A stretch of 39,820 nucleotides of DNA, taken from IMG/VR virus record IMGVR_UViG_3300037827_000284, positions 1 through 39,820 of that record; one strand, given 5' to 3'. The position numbers and the translations under genes were made by a program. Below, piece by piece: positions 11,505 to 19,811 of this stretch; within the stretch, counting starts at the first letter, position 1; each line of letters opens with the position of its first letter. The notes below the pieces were generated by a model. It searched no databases. It was not told the DNA's origin and worked only from the letters and a program-made list of their open reading frames with translations. Origin of the DNA: a virus.

Positions 11505-13595
11505 TCATGGCCGTGGCGACGGCGGCCTGTGCTTTTTCTTCCCCGGCTTGTTCTGCGAGTAGACGCCGATCATGTCGAGCAGACTCCTGGCGGCCGGCGG
11601 CAACGGCGACTTGTACGGGTTCGAGAGATAGTCGAGGATAGCCGGCCCGAAGGGAACGAGCCCGGCTGCGAACTCTGCGGGCTTCACCTGCGGATTGAGG
11701 AGATTGGCGATGGGTCCGATGGACGACGACCCGCCGAAGTAGCTGGGATAGCGCGATGCGCCAACGCGCCGCACCGGGTCGGCCAGGGCGCTCGCGAACT
11801 CCTCGGTCGGGCCGCCTGTGCTGATTCTGTACGGCGCCTTCTTTCCGGGGAAAACCTGATCGTTGGCGTTCTGCTCGCCGCGCGCGAGGCGCTCGACACG
11901 CCCCGGACTGCGGAGGAGCGCCCGAGCGGACGACGTGAGCGCGATGTAGTCGTGCCATTGCGGGAAGTTGGCCCCGATGCCCTGGAGCAGCTTCACGTAT
12001 TGGGGCTTGAGGTTGTACGCACCGAGGTCTTGATTTACGCGGTCCATTTTGCGGAACTCGTTCCAATCGGGATGCTGTTTGTCTATCTGTTCCAGCCGTG
12101 CCGCGCGCAAGGCTTGGTCCCACCGATCGAGCGCGCCGGTCGTAGCTTGACGGACTTGCGGGAGGATGCGGGCCGGGGAGAACTTTCCGGGAACGCGCGT
12201 CCCGAAATGCGAGGCGCCGCCGCTCTCGTCCAGCCGAGCGAGAAGCTCCTTCGACGGATTCAGCATAAACTGCGTGGCCCGAGCGATTCCGCTTTCACCC
12301 ATCGCGTTGTAGCCCATGATGGCGACGTTCCTCATGTGCGGCAGGCCCGTATAAAGCAGCGCGTCAACTTGAGCACGCGAGAGCGCCTGAAGCGGGCCGA
12401 AGCCGCCCACCTTCGATTCGGTCGCGAGGCTGCGAGCCATATCGGGCGTGACGCCCAGGTGCTTCTCTAGGTCCGAGGCGGTGGAGCGAAAGCGGGTGAC
12501 GGCTCGGCCGGCGGCCAGCCGCGCCTGCATCCGATCAAAAAGCTCGGCGGTCGGTGGCGCCCCCGTTTTTGATTGCTCGAACCCGGCTTTGGGCTCGCGG
12601 AGCTTTTCTTCTTCGCCGAGCAGTAGGTTCTCAAATGACCCTGGCTGCCGGACGCCGGTGTGCGGGTCGTAGTTTTCTTCGAGCCGATACTTCAGTAGCC
12701 CGGCCGGCGGTTTGGCGGCCTCGGCTGGCGTCGGCTTGAAGCCGTGCGCGACGGCCTGCTCCCGCATTTCGTTATCGCCCCCCACGTATGCCTCGCGGAG
12801 AAGCCGCTGCTGAACGTCCGGCGGAATCGCGCCATCTTTCAGGGCGCCTTTGTTCTTGGCCAGGAGCTTGGCATCGGCGGTGTGCTGCACGCGGGACCGG
12901 GTAATGTCGCGGTTCCGAATCGAGTTTATGGTTGAGACTTCCTCGGGCGTGTAACCGCCCTCGCGCTCGGCGACGTTCGTCATCAACGTGCGCGCGGTTG
13001 GGCTCCCAGACTTGATCGCCGCGGTGCCCGCACGGCCGATACCCTCCAGGGCCAACTCGCCCGCCTTCGCAATACCGGGCGCCACGAGGTTGAGCGGGTC
13101 GGTCACCGTCTGGAAGCCCGTCCGCACCGCGAAGTTGCGGAGCTTGCCACGGAAGCGCGGGTCGCTGGTCATCAGCCGGTTGACGCCGGTCGCTTTTTCA
13201 GCGCCTTCTTCCACCCGCTCATCGTTGGGATGGAAGGCGGCGTACACTTCATTCCCGACCTGTTTCCTCACTGACGGCGAGAGCAGCACGGAAGGCCCGA
13301 GAAGGGGCGCTGCGTTGGCTCCCAGCACCCCGGCGGGGTTCGAGCGGAAGTTGCCTATCTCGGACGCCACAGCACGCTGCGGAGCCCCTAGGACGGCGTT
13401 GAGCCCTTCGGCGGGCAGAGAGGCAAACTCCATCGCCGTCTTGCCTATCGGCGTCTTGGGAAAATCCTTGTTGATCTTGCCGAGCCGGCTGAGTAGCGAC
13501 GGGCCGGAGGCTGCTTTGACGGAGCCAGGGTCGGGAGTGAGTGGCCCCGCAGGTTTAACTGAGCCAGGGTCCGGCGTTAGGGTCCCGGTAGCCAC
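11505..13595 (-). CDS. Large putative internal virion/ejection protein
   Basis: A 696-aa protein with no membrane segment. N-terminal LTPDPGSVK is repeated twice within the first 30 residues. The middle is helical and charged; the C-terminal 200 residues have aromatic-rich helices (DLGAYNLKPQYVKLLQGIGA, PSYFGGSSSIGPIANLLNP). Length, position at the end of the structural operon and absence of a tape measure suggest an ejected internal protein of a short-tailed phage; no enzymatic motif is visible. GTG start overlaps the upstream gene by 19 bases. Inference only. Confidence 0.6.
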   Translation of the reverse strand: MATGTLTPDPGSVKPAGPLTPDPGSVKAASGPSLLSRLGKINKDFPKTPIGKTAMEFASLPAEGLNAVLGAPQRAVASEIGNFRSNPAGVLGANAAPLLGPSVLLSPSVRKQVGNEVYAAFHPNDERVEEGAEKATGVNRLMTSDPRFRGKLRNFAVRTGFQTVTDPLNLVAPGIAKAGELALEGIGRAGTAAIKSGSPTARTLMTNVAEREGGYTPEEVSTINSIRNRDITRSRVQHTADAKLLAKNKGALKDGAIPPDVQQRLLREAYVGGDNEMREQAVAHGFKPTPAEAAKPPAGLLKYRLEENYDPHTGVRQPGSFENLLLGEEEKLREPKAGFEQSKTGAPPTAELFDRMQARLAAGRAVTRFRSTASDLEKHLGVTPDMARSLATESKVGGFGPLQALSRAQVDALLYTGLPHMRNVAIMGYNAMGESGIARATQFMLNPSKELLARLDESGGASHFGTRVPGKFSPARILPQVRQATTGALDRWDQALRAARLEQIDKQHPDWNEFRKMDRVNQDLGAYNLKPQYVKLLQGIGANFPQWHDYIALTSSARALLRSPGRVERLARGEQNANDQVFPGKKAPYRISTGGPTEEFASALADPVRRVGASRYPSYFGGSSSIGPIANLLNPQVKPAEFAAGLVPFGPAILDYLSNPYKSPLPPAARSLLDMIGVYSQNKPGKKKHRPPSPRP

Positions 13596-14725
13596 GTTTT
13601 GCCGCCGTCAACGCTGTGAATCGGCTTGCCTTTCGAGGTTGCCGTAAGGTGCTGCGACCCCGCTCCGCCGCCCCCGCCGAAGTGCTGCTGAAACCAGCCT
13701 TCCACCGCCTGCAGCGGATTGGGCGCAGACGACGGCGCGCCGGTGGGAACAGCCTTTGGAGCCGGAGCACGTGAGCCGGGAACCGCGGCTGGCGCGCGAG
13801 CGGGTTGCTGCACCTGCCCGCTGGGGCTCATCATGATCACGGTCGGCTGCGTCGAGCCAGGCGTCATCACATAAACCGGATACGGTTGAAGCTGCGGCTG
13901 CGAGGGCGCCGGGTTGTTGTCCGGGTCGGAAACATGGAGGTCCGACTGATAGCGGAAAACCGCCTCCTGCACCGCGTTCTGGGCGTTTACACCTTCGCGT
14001 GACGCAGCGTTGAGCGCCGCCATCTCGGCCCGCTGCTCGGCCGCTGCGCTCCCGCTTCCACCGCCCGCCCGCCGGTACGCTGCGTGGATGCGCGCGATCG
14101 ATTCCGCGCTCACGCCGCGAGCGTGAATCATATCGAGGTCGTGCTGGAACTTTCCAGCCGTGTTTTTTACCTCGGCTTCGGTGAGTTGCGTCCGCGCCCC
14201 GTAGTATCCGGTTTCGGCGCCTTTGAGCCCGCCTAACGAGGCCGTGCTGGCGTTCTCCCGGTATTGCGTGGCCAGCGCTGTGTAGCGACCGGCGGTGTAC
14301 GCATCGGGTGCCGTCGCGGCTTGCTGGTCATAGAAGTCCGCGATAGCCAAGTCACGCTCGGGGGAACCTTGTTTCCCAGGCAGCGACGGAGCCGCACCCG
14401 GAGCGGTCGTAGGCGTTACCATCGAGCCGGTGCGTCCCGCCTTGCTGTCCGAAACGAGCTTTGCTTCCATCGCTGGCGAAACGCCCGGCGGTGGCGAGGT
14501 CGGCGCTGGTTGCGGCCCCATCCCGGGCGGTTGCGCGAGCGGCGTACCGTTCGGCTTGAGGTCCGGGCCTAACCCGTACTGCTGCGTGGCGATCGCTTTA
14601 TTTATCTGCGTCTGCTGCTGCTCGTTCTTGAGTCTAGCGTTCTCGTTCTTGATTTGGAAGTAGGCGCTGGCGAGCCCCGCAAGCGCTGGAATGACGGGAG
14701 TAGGCCCCTGCACCTCGTAAGGCAT
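13577..14725 (-). CDS. Ala/Pro/Gln-rich putative virion protein
   Basis: A 382-aa protein. The ATG at 14725 in a TGATG overlap is preferred to the ATG seven codons upstream. N-terminal hydrophobic helix (PVIPALAGLASAYFQIKNEN) leads to a helical centre (about 125-250) and a Pro/Gly/Gln-rich low-complexity C-terminus (GGGGGAGSQHL). Composition resembles internal core or ejection proteins. No recognised domain. Confidence 0.58.
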   Translation of the reverse strand: MPYEVQGPTPVIPALAGLASAYFQIKNENARLKNEQQQTQINKAIATQQYGLGPDLKPNGTPLAQPPGMGPQPAPTSPPPGVSPAMEAKLVSDSKAGRTGSMVTPTTAPGAAPSLPGKQGSPERDLAIADFYDQQAATAPDAYTAGRYTALATQYRENASTASLGGLKGAETGYYGARTQLTEAEVKNTAGKFQHDLDMIHARGVSAESIARIHAAYRRAGGGSGSAAAEQRAEMAALNAASREGVNAQNAVQEAVFRYQSDLHVSDPDNNPAPSQPQLQPYPVYVMTPGSTQPTVIMMSPSGQVQQPARAPAAVPGSRAPAPKAVPTGAPSSAPNPLQAVEGWFQQHFGGGGGAGSQHLTATSKGKPIHSVDGGKTWLPGP

Positions 14726-15363
14726 CAGAGCCCTAGCATCGCCCAAATGTTGTTATTGGGCTGAACGCCGAAGTTGTTCGATTCGTTGCTTCCGAGTTGC
14801 CCGCCGGCCCCGAGGCCCTGGCCGAGAATGCCTGCAAGCCCGCCTGCCTGCGTTCCCCACGCGCTCTGAAGAAGCTGTGCGAGTTGCGACCCGGCGTTAT
14901 TTGCGGCGCTAGCGTTAAACTCGTTGCCTTGCATCAAATTCTGAAGGTTCGTGTCGGTCATTCCGGTCGCAAGCCCGGCGTTCCCGAGCCCCTGCTGAAG
15001 CTGCTGCCCCTTCGCCGTTTGGATGGCGTTGGCCAGCGTCGGCGCGATCGACGCGGAAAGCTGCCCTTGAAGAAGCTGCTGCGCGCCCTGCCCGCCGCCG
15101 CCGACGATACCGGACGCCGCGAGGTTGTTGTTGAGCGCGCTCGTCGCCTGGCGCTGCACGGGCATAAAGCCCTTCATGATTTGCGCGAGTTGCTGCTGCG
15201 GTGAAAGGTTGATGTTCGAGAGCGTGGCCTGCCCTTGCGGGGCGTTCGGCGCGTAGGTCGGCTGGAGCGGGTTGTAGCCCTGCGGCTGCGCGCCGCCAGG
15301 CTGCATCTGCTGCCCTTGGCCGCCCGTCACTTGAACCGGAGGCTGTGCTCCGCCTTGCGCCAT
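14725..15363 (-). CDS. Gln/Asn/Gly-rich putative virion protein
   Basis: A 212-aa protein dominated by Gln, Asn, Ala and Gly. Residues 50-190 are helical with repeated LQQG/LAQLL patterns (QQLLQGQLSASIAPTLANAI). ATG start; TGATG coupling to the gene below. Comparable low-complexity proteins occur in the internal-core region of short-tailed phages. Function not determinable. Confidence 0.58.
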   Translation of the reverse strand: MAQGGAQPPVQVTGGQGQQMQPGGAQPQGYNPLQPTYAPNAPQGQATLSNINLSPQQQLAQIMKGFMPVQRQATSALNNNLAASGIVGGGGQGAQQLLQGQLSASIAPTLANAIQTAKGQQLQQGLGNAGLATGMTDTNLQNLMQGNEFNASAANNAGSQLAQLLQSAWGTQAGGLAGILGQGLGAGGQLGSNESNNFGVQPNNNIWAMLGL

Positions 15364-15737
15364 TATCCGCCTCCTCCCATAATCATCGCGGCGATTTGCG
15401 CCAGCGGTAAAGCTGCGCCTTTGGGGCCTTGCGGGCTGTAGCTACCAGCGCCGCCTGAGTGCCCTTGGCTTTGCTGCGCGTCGTCCGCGGCACTCTTGAC
15501 CAGTTGCATCGCCTGCATCGCGTTAGCAAGCGACGACGGGTTCTGCGACGGGGGTGGCTGCTGCGGCGTCATCGCGCTGTTCGGCGGAGTCGAAGCGGCC
15601 GGCGGAGGCGCACCCATCGCCATCGCGGCGTTCTGCGGAATCCCTGGCATCGGCAACCCGCTCAAACCTTGAGGAGCGGTAATCGGAGGCGTAGCGCCTC
15701 CACCCGCGCCCATTGCGGACGCTCCACCGCTAGGCAC
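15363..15737 (-). CDS. Pro/Ala/Met-rich small virion-type protein
   Basis: A 124-aa low-complexity protein rich in Pro, Ala, Gly, Met and Gln, with one helical patch (SLANAMQAMQLVKSAADDAQ). GTG start overlapping the upstream stop by eight bases; stop overlaps the next start. Part of a run of similar genes. Confidence 0.5.
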   Translation of the reverse strand: MPSGGASAMGAGGGATPPITAPQGLSGLPMPGIPQNAAMAMGAPPPAASTPPNSAMTPQQPPPSQNPSSLANAMQAMQLVKSAADDAQQSQGHSGGAGSYSPQGPKGAALPLAQIAAMIMGGGG

Positions 15738-16011
15738 TTTTCTTCACCGTTGGTTTGGGCGGCGGAGCGGACCCGACTGCATCCTTCAGCTTCCCGCTTC
15801 CGCCAATGTATCCGCCTCCGACCGTTGAAGGCTCGCCAGCGAACGACGGCGGCTTGATCGCGCCCCAGCCGGAAGCGGGGCTCGGGTTCTGCGTAAAAAA
15901 GCTGGCCCAATCGCCGAGAGCCTGCTGCTTCTGCTGGGCAAGATACTGCTCGGCTTGGTTCTGATTGCCCTGCTGGGCGGCGGCGGACTGAGCGGCGCTA
16001 TTGGACGGCAT
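15730..16011 (-). CDS. Gln/Ala-rich small virion-type protein
   Basis: A 93-aa protein: N-terminal Gln/Ala helix (AAAQQGNQNQAEQYLAQQKQ), then WASFFTQNPSPASGWGAIKP and a basic Pro-rich tail. ATG overlaps the preceding stop by one base. Same compositional class as the two genes below it. Confidence 0.52.
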   Translation of the reverse strand: MPSNSAAQSAAAQQGNQNQAEQYLAQQKQQALGDWASFFTQNPSPASGWGAIKPPSFAGEPSTVGGGYIGGSGKLKDAVGSAPPPKPTVKKSA

Positions 16012-16415
16012 TAGCCTAGCTCGACCCCGGTGATTTGCAAGCCGCGTTTGATGAGCGCATCCACTAAGCCCTGCCTATCGCTGGGCACAATTGTGTGTAC
16101 CCGCACCCCCGAATCCTTCGCTCGGATAACATCTTCGATGAGGGCCGCCAAACACCGCTTCCCCGAAAGCGTGCCGTCGTCCAGCACGTCCGTCACCGTC
16201 ACCGTCACGGGGTAGTCCGGGAGCGTCGAAATGAAGCCTCCGCCGGCCGCGTGAATCACGCCATCCTCCTCCACCACCACCCACATCGGGGGCGGCGGGA
16301 CCTTGCCAATAAACTCCCGCTGCTGCATCTCGCGAAGCTCAAGGATGCGGGGGAGGTCGTCGGGCACGGCCTCCCGGACAACCACGCGGCGGGAAGCCAT
16401 CGGCATGGCGCTCAT
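16011..16415 (-). CDS. GNAT-like acetyltransferase domain protein
   Basis: A 134-aa protein with the GNAT order: VVVREAVPDDLPRILELREM (strand 1/helix 1), WVVVEEDGVIHAAGGGFIST, then VTVTDVLDDGTLSGKRCLAA with a G-x-x-x-G/A-like acceptor loop and helix. Short-tailed phages often carry a GNAT-fold gene next to their internal-core genes. The usual acetyl-CoA loop is degenerate, so it may be structural or catalytic; the substrate is unknown. Confidence 0.62.
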   Translation of the reverse strand: MSAMPMASRRVVVREAVPDDLPRILELREMQQREFIGKVPPPPMWVVVEEDGVIHAAGGGFISTLPDYPVTVTVTDVLDDGTLSGKRCLAALIEDVIRAKDSGVRVHTIVPSDRQGLVDALIKRGLQITGVELG

Positions 16416-16419
16416 TTTT

Positions 16420-16932
16420 TTATTCCTTATCTATGGTGTACGCCTTGACGGCGGGGATTTGCGCGTACAGGGCATCCCCGGGGCAAGCCGTAGCCACGCT
16501 TGGGTCGTTCGCAATGCCAGCCACGTCGCGATGACCGATGGTGCTGTCGATGGTCGGGTAGTGCTGGTGTATTTCCACCGAAAGGTCTTTGAGCGCCTGA
16601 AGTTGCACGGGCGGGACGACGCTTTGGTAACCGTCCGTCCCCGGCTCGAAGTCACCCAGGAGGCACACGTCGATACTTGGCGTGTTGAGGTCCTCGGCCG
16701 CAGCGGGAACTACGTTGGTCGGCCGTCCTTGGTAAACTGTTCCATCGCCCGCAATCACGAAATTGTAGCCAATCATCGCGAAACCTTCGGCGCGGTGCTC
16801 GGCATCGATCGCGAGCGGGTCCTGGTCGGGCGGCCCGTCGCTGTGATGGATGATGAGGTACGTTATCTGAGACACGTCACGCGGCGTCATGGCGAACGCG
16901 GGCGGCGGATAGTTTGGGCTCTTAATAATCAT
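16420..16932 (-). CDS. N-acetylmuramoyl-L-alanine amidase endolysin
   Basis: A 170-aa PGRP/Amidase_2 enzyme that cuts the amide bond between MurNAc and L-Ala. Zinc ligands H30 (LIIHH), H134 (TIGHRD) and C150 (TACPGD); Y56 in GYNFVIAGDGTVYQGR. No signal peptide, so export needs a holin. The ATG at 16932 (ATGA with the upstream stop, AAGGGA site) is preferred to the upstream start. No wall-binding domain. Clustered with three small membrane genes that may form the lysis set. Confidence 0.9.
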   Translation of the reverse strand: MIIKSPNYPPPAFAMTPRDVSQITYLIIHHSDGPPDQDPLAIDAEHRAEGFAMIGYNFVIAGDGTVYQGRPTNVVPAAAEDLNTPSIDVCLLGDFEPGTDGYQSVVPPVQLQALKDLSVEIHQHYPTIDSTIGHRDVAGIANDPSVATACPGDALYAQIPAVKAYTIDKE

Positions 16933-17117
16933 TCGTCGTGTTTCCCTTGCTGCTCTGAGGCGGAACTTAGTTCGGTTTTTAACCATGCGATTTCGTTCAG
17001 GGCATCGGTCATCTTGCTATTCACCAAGACGTGAATCTCGTTGACACGCTTACCGAGGTACAAAAGGAACACGCCGATTCCGGCTTGGATGAGGTATCCG
17101 ATGGCTGCGTGTAGCAT
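16929..17117 (-). CDS. Single-span membrane protein with coiled coil, lysis candidate
   Basis: A 62-aa protein: one membrane segment (residues 4-21, AAIGYLIQAGIGVFLLYLG) then KRVNEIHVLVNSKMTDALNE with heptad spacing. The EIHVLVNSKM motif is common in phage membrane proteins encoded beside endolysins. Topology fits an inner-membrane spanin-like or holin-accessory protein; no outer partner is obvious. ATGA coupling to the amidase gene. Confidence 0.65.
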   Translation of the reverse strand: MLHAAIGYLIQAGIGVFLLYLGKRVNEIHVLVNSKMTDALNEIAWLKTELSSASEQQGKHDE

Positions 17118-17118
17118 T

Positions 17119-17385
17119 TCAAAACAGCGCCTTCAAAAATTCACCTATCGTTCTGGCTAGCACGGGTGGCTGATGCAGCGCGGTTAGCACGACGGCGACC
17201 GCGATGACGATAAGAAGGGGCATTCCCACTCGCGCGATTGAGACTTCAAATCGTCGCTGGTCCGCGATCGACTGGAGGAGCCCATCGACCCAGACTCCCG
17301 AGGCATCGTCAAGATGTCCGAATAAAGCGCGGTCAACGCGCCAATGCCATTTTTCGTCATACCTAACATTCTGGTCATCCGGCAT
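17119..17385 (-). CDS. Membrane protein, holin candidate
   Basis: An 88-aa protein: polar, Trp/Asp-rich N-terminal 50 residues and one hydrophobic segment near residues 54-71 (GMPLLIVIAVAVVLTALH). The ATG at 17385 is chosen over a TTG one codon earlier. It lies next to the coiled-coil membrane protein and the amidase, so a holin/antiholin role is likely by position. Confidence 0.58.
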   Translation of the reverse strand: MPDDQNVRYDEKWHWRVDRALFGHLDDASGVWVDGLLQSIADQRRFEVSIARVGMPLLIVIAVAVVLTALHQPPVLARTIGEFLKALF

Positions 17386-17411
17386 CAAATACTTTCATTG
17401 GCTATTTCTAG

Positions 17412-17489
17412 CTACACTCCGTTTTTCCAAACGATGGCGGTTCCCCAAATACCGAACGCCACGAATAGCGCCAACCCGCTCCACCACAT
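17412..17489 (-). CDS. 25-aa single-span membrane peptide
   Basis: MWWSGLALFVAFGIWGTAIV then WKNGV. Almost entirely one transmembrane helix. The ATG overlaps the upstream TGA by one base (TGATG). Too short for automated calling; position just above two lysis-type membrane genes suggests a lysis regulator or small holin. Confidence 0.5.
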   Translation of the reverse strand: MWWSGLALFVAFGIWGTAIVWKNGV

Positions 17490-17974
17490 CACAGCGAAGC
17501 CTCGTAGTCGATAGCAACGCCGCTCTCAGGTGCGTTTTGCGCGAGCGAGCAGGACGTATCGCCGCCGGTCCATTCGGGGTATGCCGCCCACGCTACGCCG
17601 CCGTTACTCTCGGTCGCTGTGTAGCTGCACGTTTCCAGAAGTTGATTCTTCCACGTCACCTGCATCGCGACTTCGGTACACGCGCCGAGCGCGCCGCTAA
17701 ACACCGTCGTTTGGCCGGGTTGCAATTGCCAGCCGGTGCGCGGTGGCGGTTGAAGTGGCGGCCCGGTTTTGCAGTAGCCCTTGAGCGGGAGCTCGATGAC
17801 CGTCACGATTTGCGAGAAGCCGTTAGTGATTGCCGCGCTGGTGTATGCGCCGCCGCTCGCCGTATCGGTGTCGGCGGTGCGCGGTCCGAGCGGACAAGCG
17901 AGGAGAACGCCGCATCCTCCGCAACCCGAGAGCAACAGCGCAAGAAGCAGGCGCGTCAAATCGGTATCCACCAT
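17489..17974 (-). CDS. Putative secreted lipoprotein-like tail/surface protein
   Basis: A 161-aa protein starting MVDTDLTRLLLALLLSGCGG, a signal-like segment with a lipobox-type LLLSGC. The mature part is Thr/Gly/Tyr-rich beta sequence with four further Cys that could pair as disulfides (GYCKTG, GACTEV, LETCSY, DTSCSL). The ATG at 17974 overlaps the upstream stop by 19 bases. Could be an outer spanin or a superinfection-exclusion lipoprotein. No family recognised. Confidence 0.55.
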   Translation of the reverse strand: MVDTDLTRLLLALLLSGCGGCGVLLACPLGPRTADTDTASGGAYTSAAITNGFSQIVTVIELPLKGYCKTGPPLQPPPRTGWQLQPGQTTVFSGALGACTEVAMQVTWKNQLLETCSYTATESNGGVAWAAYPEWTGGDTSCSLAQNAPESGVAIDYEASL

Positions 17975-19245
17975 GACGGGCACGAACCGTAGATCGTAAC
18001 CGACGTTGTGCCGCTTGCTGCGACTTGGCAGACAAACGTTAGGGATGCCCCGTTCGCAGCCGTTCCCGTCCACATCGCGTGAGAATCGGCTCCGGCTCCG
18101 CTTGCAACCAGCGTCGAGCCAAACAGCGACGTTCCAGCAATGCTCCCGGAAGCCGCCGTGTTGCAAGGAGTGGTCGTGCTAGCATTCGTTCTTGAAATGG
18201 TCGTGACGGTTGAAGCCGTCGTGATACAGCCATAGTTCGCCTGCGTTGCGTTGAGAACCCCAAGCGCCACCCACAGGTCCATCGTGACCGTGCCGAACCA
18301 TTTGCCTTGCGGGCCGTAGGACGTGCCGAGCGTCACCGTATCCGTGACGAGGGTTTGATAGGTATTCCCCGTCGTGCCGGTGGCTGCGCTGGCAATCGGG
18401 AACGGCGTCGATACCGCCTGCGCGCCGTAGCCGCTGCACGCAATCGCCGCGCCGGTCGTTAAGCAGCCACCACCGCTTGCCGGGGACGGCATGGGCGAAG
18501 GCGTCGCGGTCGTGCCTGTGCCGCCGTTTGCGACGGGGAGGACTTGCGAACCGCAAGAAACCAGCGTGTTAAAACTGGCCGATATAGGGTCGGGCGAAGC
18601 GCAAACGAAGGTGTTAGCAGAGAGCGATTGCAGAGACAGCGAGCAGTTGTTCGAGCCGCCGCTCTGTCCGACAAGGATGTTCACGCCGCTGCCGGTGGTT
18701 TTCAAGGCGCAACTATTGAAGCTAAACGTTAAGCCACAAGCGAACGCGCAGCCTGAAGTGCCGGTGAATAAATCTTGGACCGTTGTAGTTCCCTTGATGC
18801 CGACGGTTCCTAAGTGGTCAACGGTCACAACCGGGATGCCGTTACAGCCCGCTCCGAGAACCTCGCCCGTGACACCTTGGATTGTTAGGCCGCTTCCAGT
18901 GGTTCCCCACGTTGCTGGGTTGCCTGAGCATCCCGAAGTCGTAACGTTTATCGCCGCCGGAACGTAAGCCGTCGCAGTCGGCCACGGGCTCGGGCCGATG
19001 AATAACCCCGCAGAGAGCGCGGCGTAGCCGGTCTGCGGAACCGGCGTCGGCGAGGTTTGTAAGTTAACGCCCGCCGGGCCAGCGCTCGCGCTGCACCCGC
19101 TTACGCAGTTGATCGCCAACGGGTTGGCGGTTGAAGCCGGTCCGCCATTCGTCCATAGCGTTACATACGGAGCATCTGCCGCAACGACGCCTACGGCGAG
19201 AAGGACGAACAGCGCGCCGAAGGTTAGAAGTATCTTGCGCTTCAA
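17956..19245 (-). CDS. Secreted, Gly/Thr/Ser-rich tail-fibre-like protein with signal peptide
   Basis: A 429-aa protein. TTG start coupled to the upstream stop (TTGA). Residues 1-24 (MKRKILLTFGALFVLLAVGV) are a clear Sec signal. Then DAPYVTLWTNGGPASTANPL, followed by Thr/Ser/Gly-rich beta sequence with many Cys and a VANGGTGTT motif typical of phage tail fibres. A signal peptide is unusual for a virion tail protein. The N-terminus is a paralogue of the 52-aa gene next to it. Confidence 0.65.
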   Translation of the reverse strand: MKRKILLTFGALFVLLAVGVVAADAPYVTLWTNGGPASTANPLAINCVSGCSASAGPAGVNLQTSPTPVPQTGYAALSAGLFIGPSPWPTATAYVPAAINVTTSGCSGNPATWGTTGSGLTIQGVTGEVLGAGCNGIPVVTVDHLGTVGIKGTTTVQDLFTGTSGCAFACGLTFSFNSCALKTTGSGVNILVGQSGGSNNCSLSLQSLSANTFVCASPDPISASFNTLVSCGSQVLPVANGGTGTTATPSPMPSPASGGGCLTTGAAIACSGYGAQAVSTPFPIASAATGTTGNTYQTLVTDTVTLGTSYGPQGKWFGTVTMDLWVALGVLNATQANYGCITTASTVTTISRTNASTTTPCNTAASGSIAGTSLFGSTLVASGAGADSHAMWTGTAANGASLTFVCQVAASGTTSVTIYGSCPSWWIPI

Positions 19246-19400
19246 ATGTTTTGCGCCGGGAGCGGATTCGCGGTAGACACCGGCCCTCCATTACTCCAAA
19301 GAGTGACGTAGGGGGCGTTGGCAGATCGAACTTGGCCGACCGCCAGGATGATGACGACCAGCGCGAACGTCACGCCGAGCGTAATATTAACGACTTTCAT
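19242..19400 (-). CDS. 52-aa mini-paralogue of the secreted fibre N-terminus
   Basis: Signal/anchor segment (NITLGVTFALVVIILAVGQV) followed by NAPYVTLWSNGGPVSTANPL and a stop. The last 20 residues match the start of the mature 429-aa protein next door at 17 of 20 positions by eye. ATGA with the upstream gene, TTGA with the downstream gene. Either a remnant of a tandem duplication or a free membrane-anchored module. Confidence 0.65.
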   Translation of the reverse strand: MKVVNITLGVTFALVVIILAVGQVRSANAPYVTLWSNGGPVSTANPLPAQNI

Positions 19401-19810
19401 TCTAGCCTCACTAAGCAGTTGGTCATGATTATGTCTGCCGAGATGGTCGCTTGCGTGCGGGTCGGAGCGGTCCCCGAAGCCAGCGTCATCTGCGGGTTCT
19501 CCGCCGCACCGCCGTCATTCTGTAGCGCCACGATTCGTTGCGGGACGCGCCCGAGGTTGTGCGTAACGGTAACCGGCTCGCCAACCGCTACCGGGTCGGT
19601 CACGCCGACCGGCACGATAACACCCCTCCCGTCCCGCGTATTGCGGGCGAAGGAAATGAACGGCGACGTTACGCCGGTCAGCACCGGGTACACCTGGCGC
19701 AGCGGCGACGACGGGCCGATGGGCGGCTTGGAGTTGCCGGGCAGCATCTTCGTGCCAAGGCTGGCGAAGTGCCCCGCAATCATCGGCTGGCTGATCGCGT
19801 TGCCGATCAC
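19397..19810 (-). CDS. Small tail-associated protein
   Basis: A 137-aa protein whose centre PVTVTHNLGRVPQRIVALQN matches the 'H-N-L-G-x-x-P' strand seen in the C-terminal region of many phage tail-fibre or spike-associated proteins. Beta-rich, no signal peptide. GTG start one base after the upstream stop. Confidence 0.62.
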   Translation of the reverse strand: MIGNAISQPMIAGHFASLGTKMLPGNSKPPIGPSSPLRQVYPVLTGVTSPFISFARNTRDGRGVIVPVGVTDPVAVGEPVTVTHNLGRVPQRIVALQNDGGAAENPQMTLASGTAPTRTQATISADIIMTNCLVRLE

Positions 19811-19811
19811 G

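Noticed and set aside
11463-12470. 335-aa rightward open frame
   Set aside because: Antisense of the 696-aa protein gene; composition of a shadow frame.
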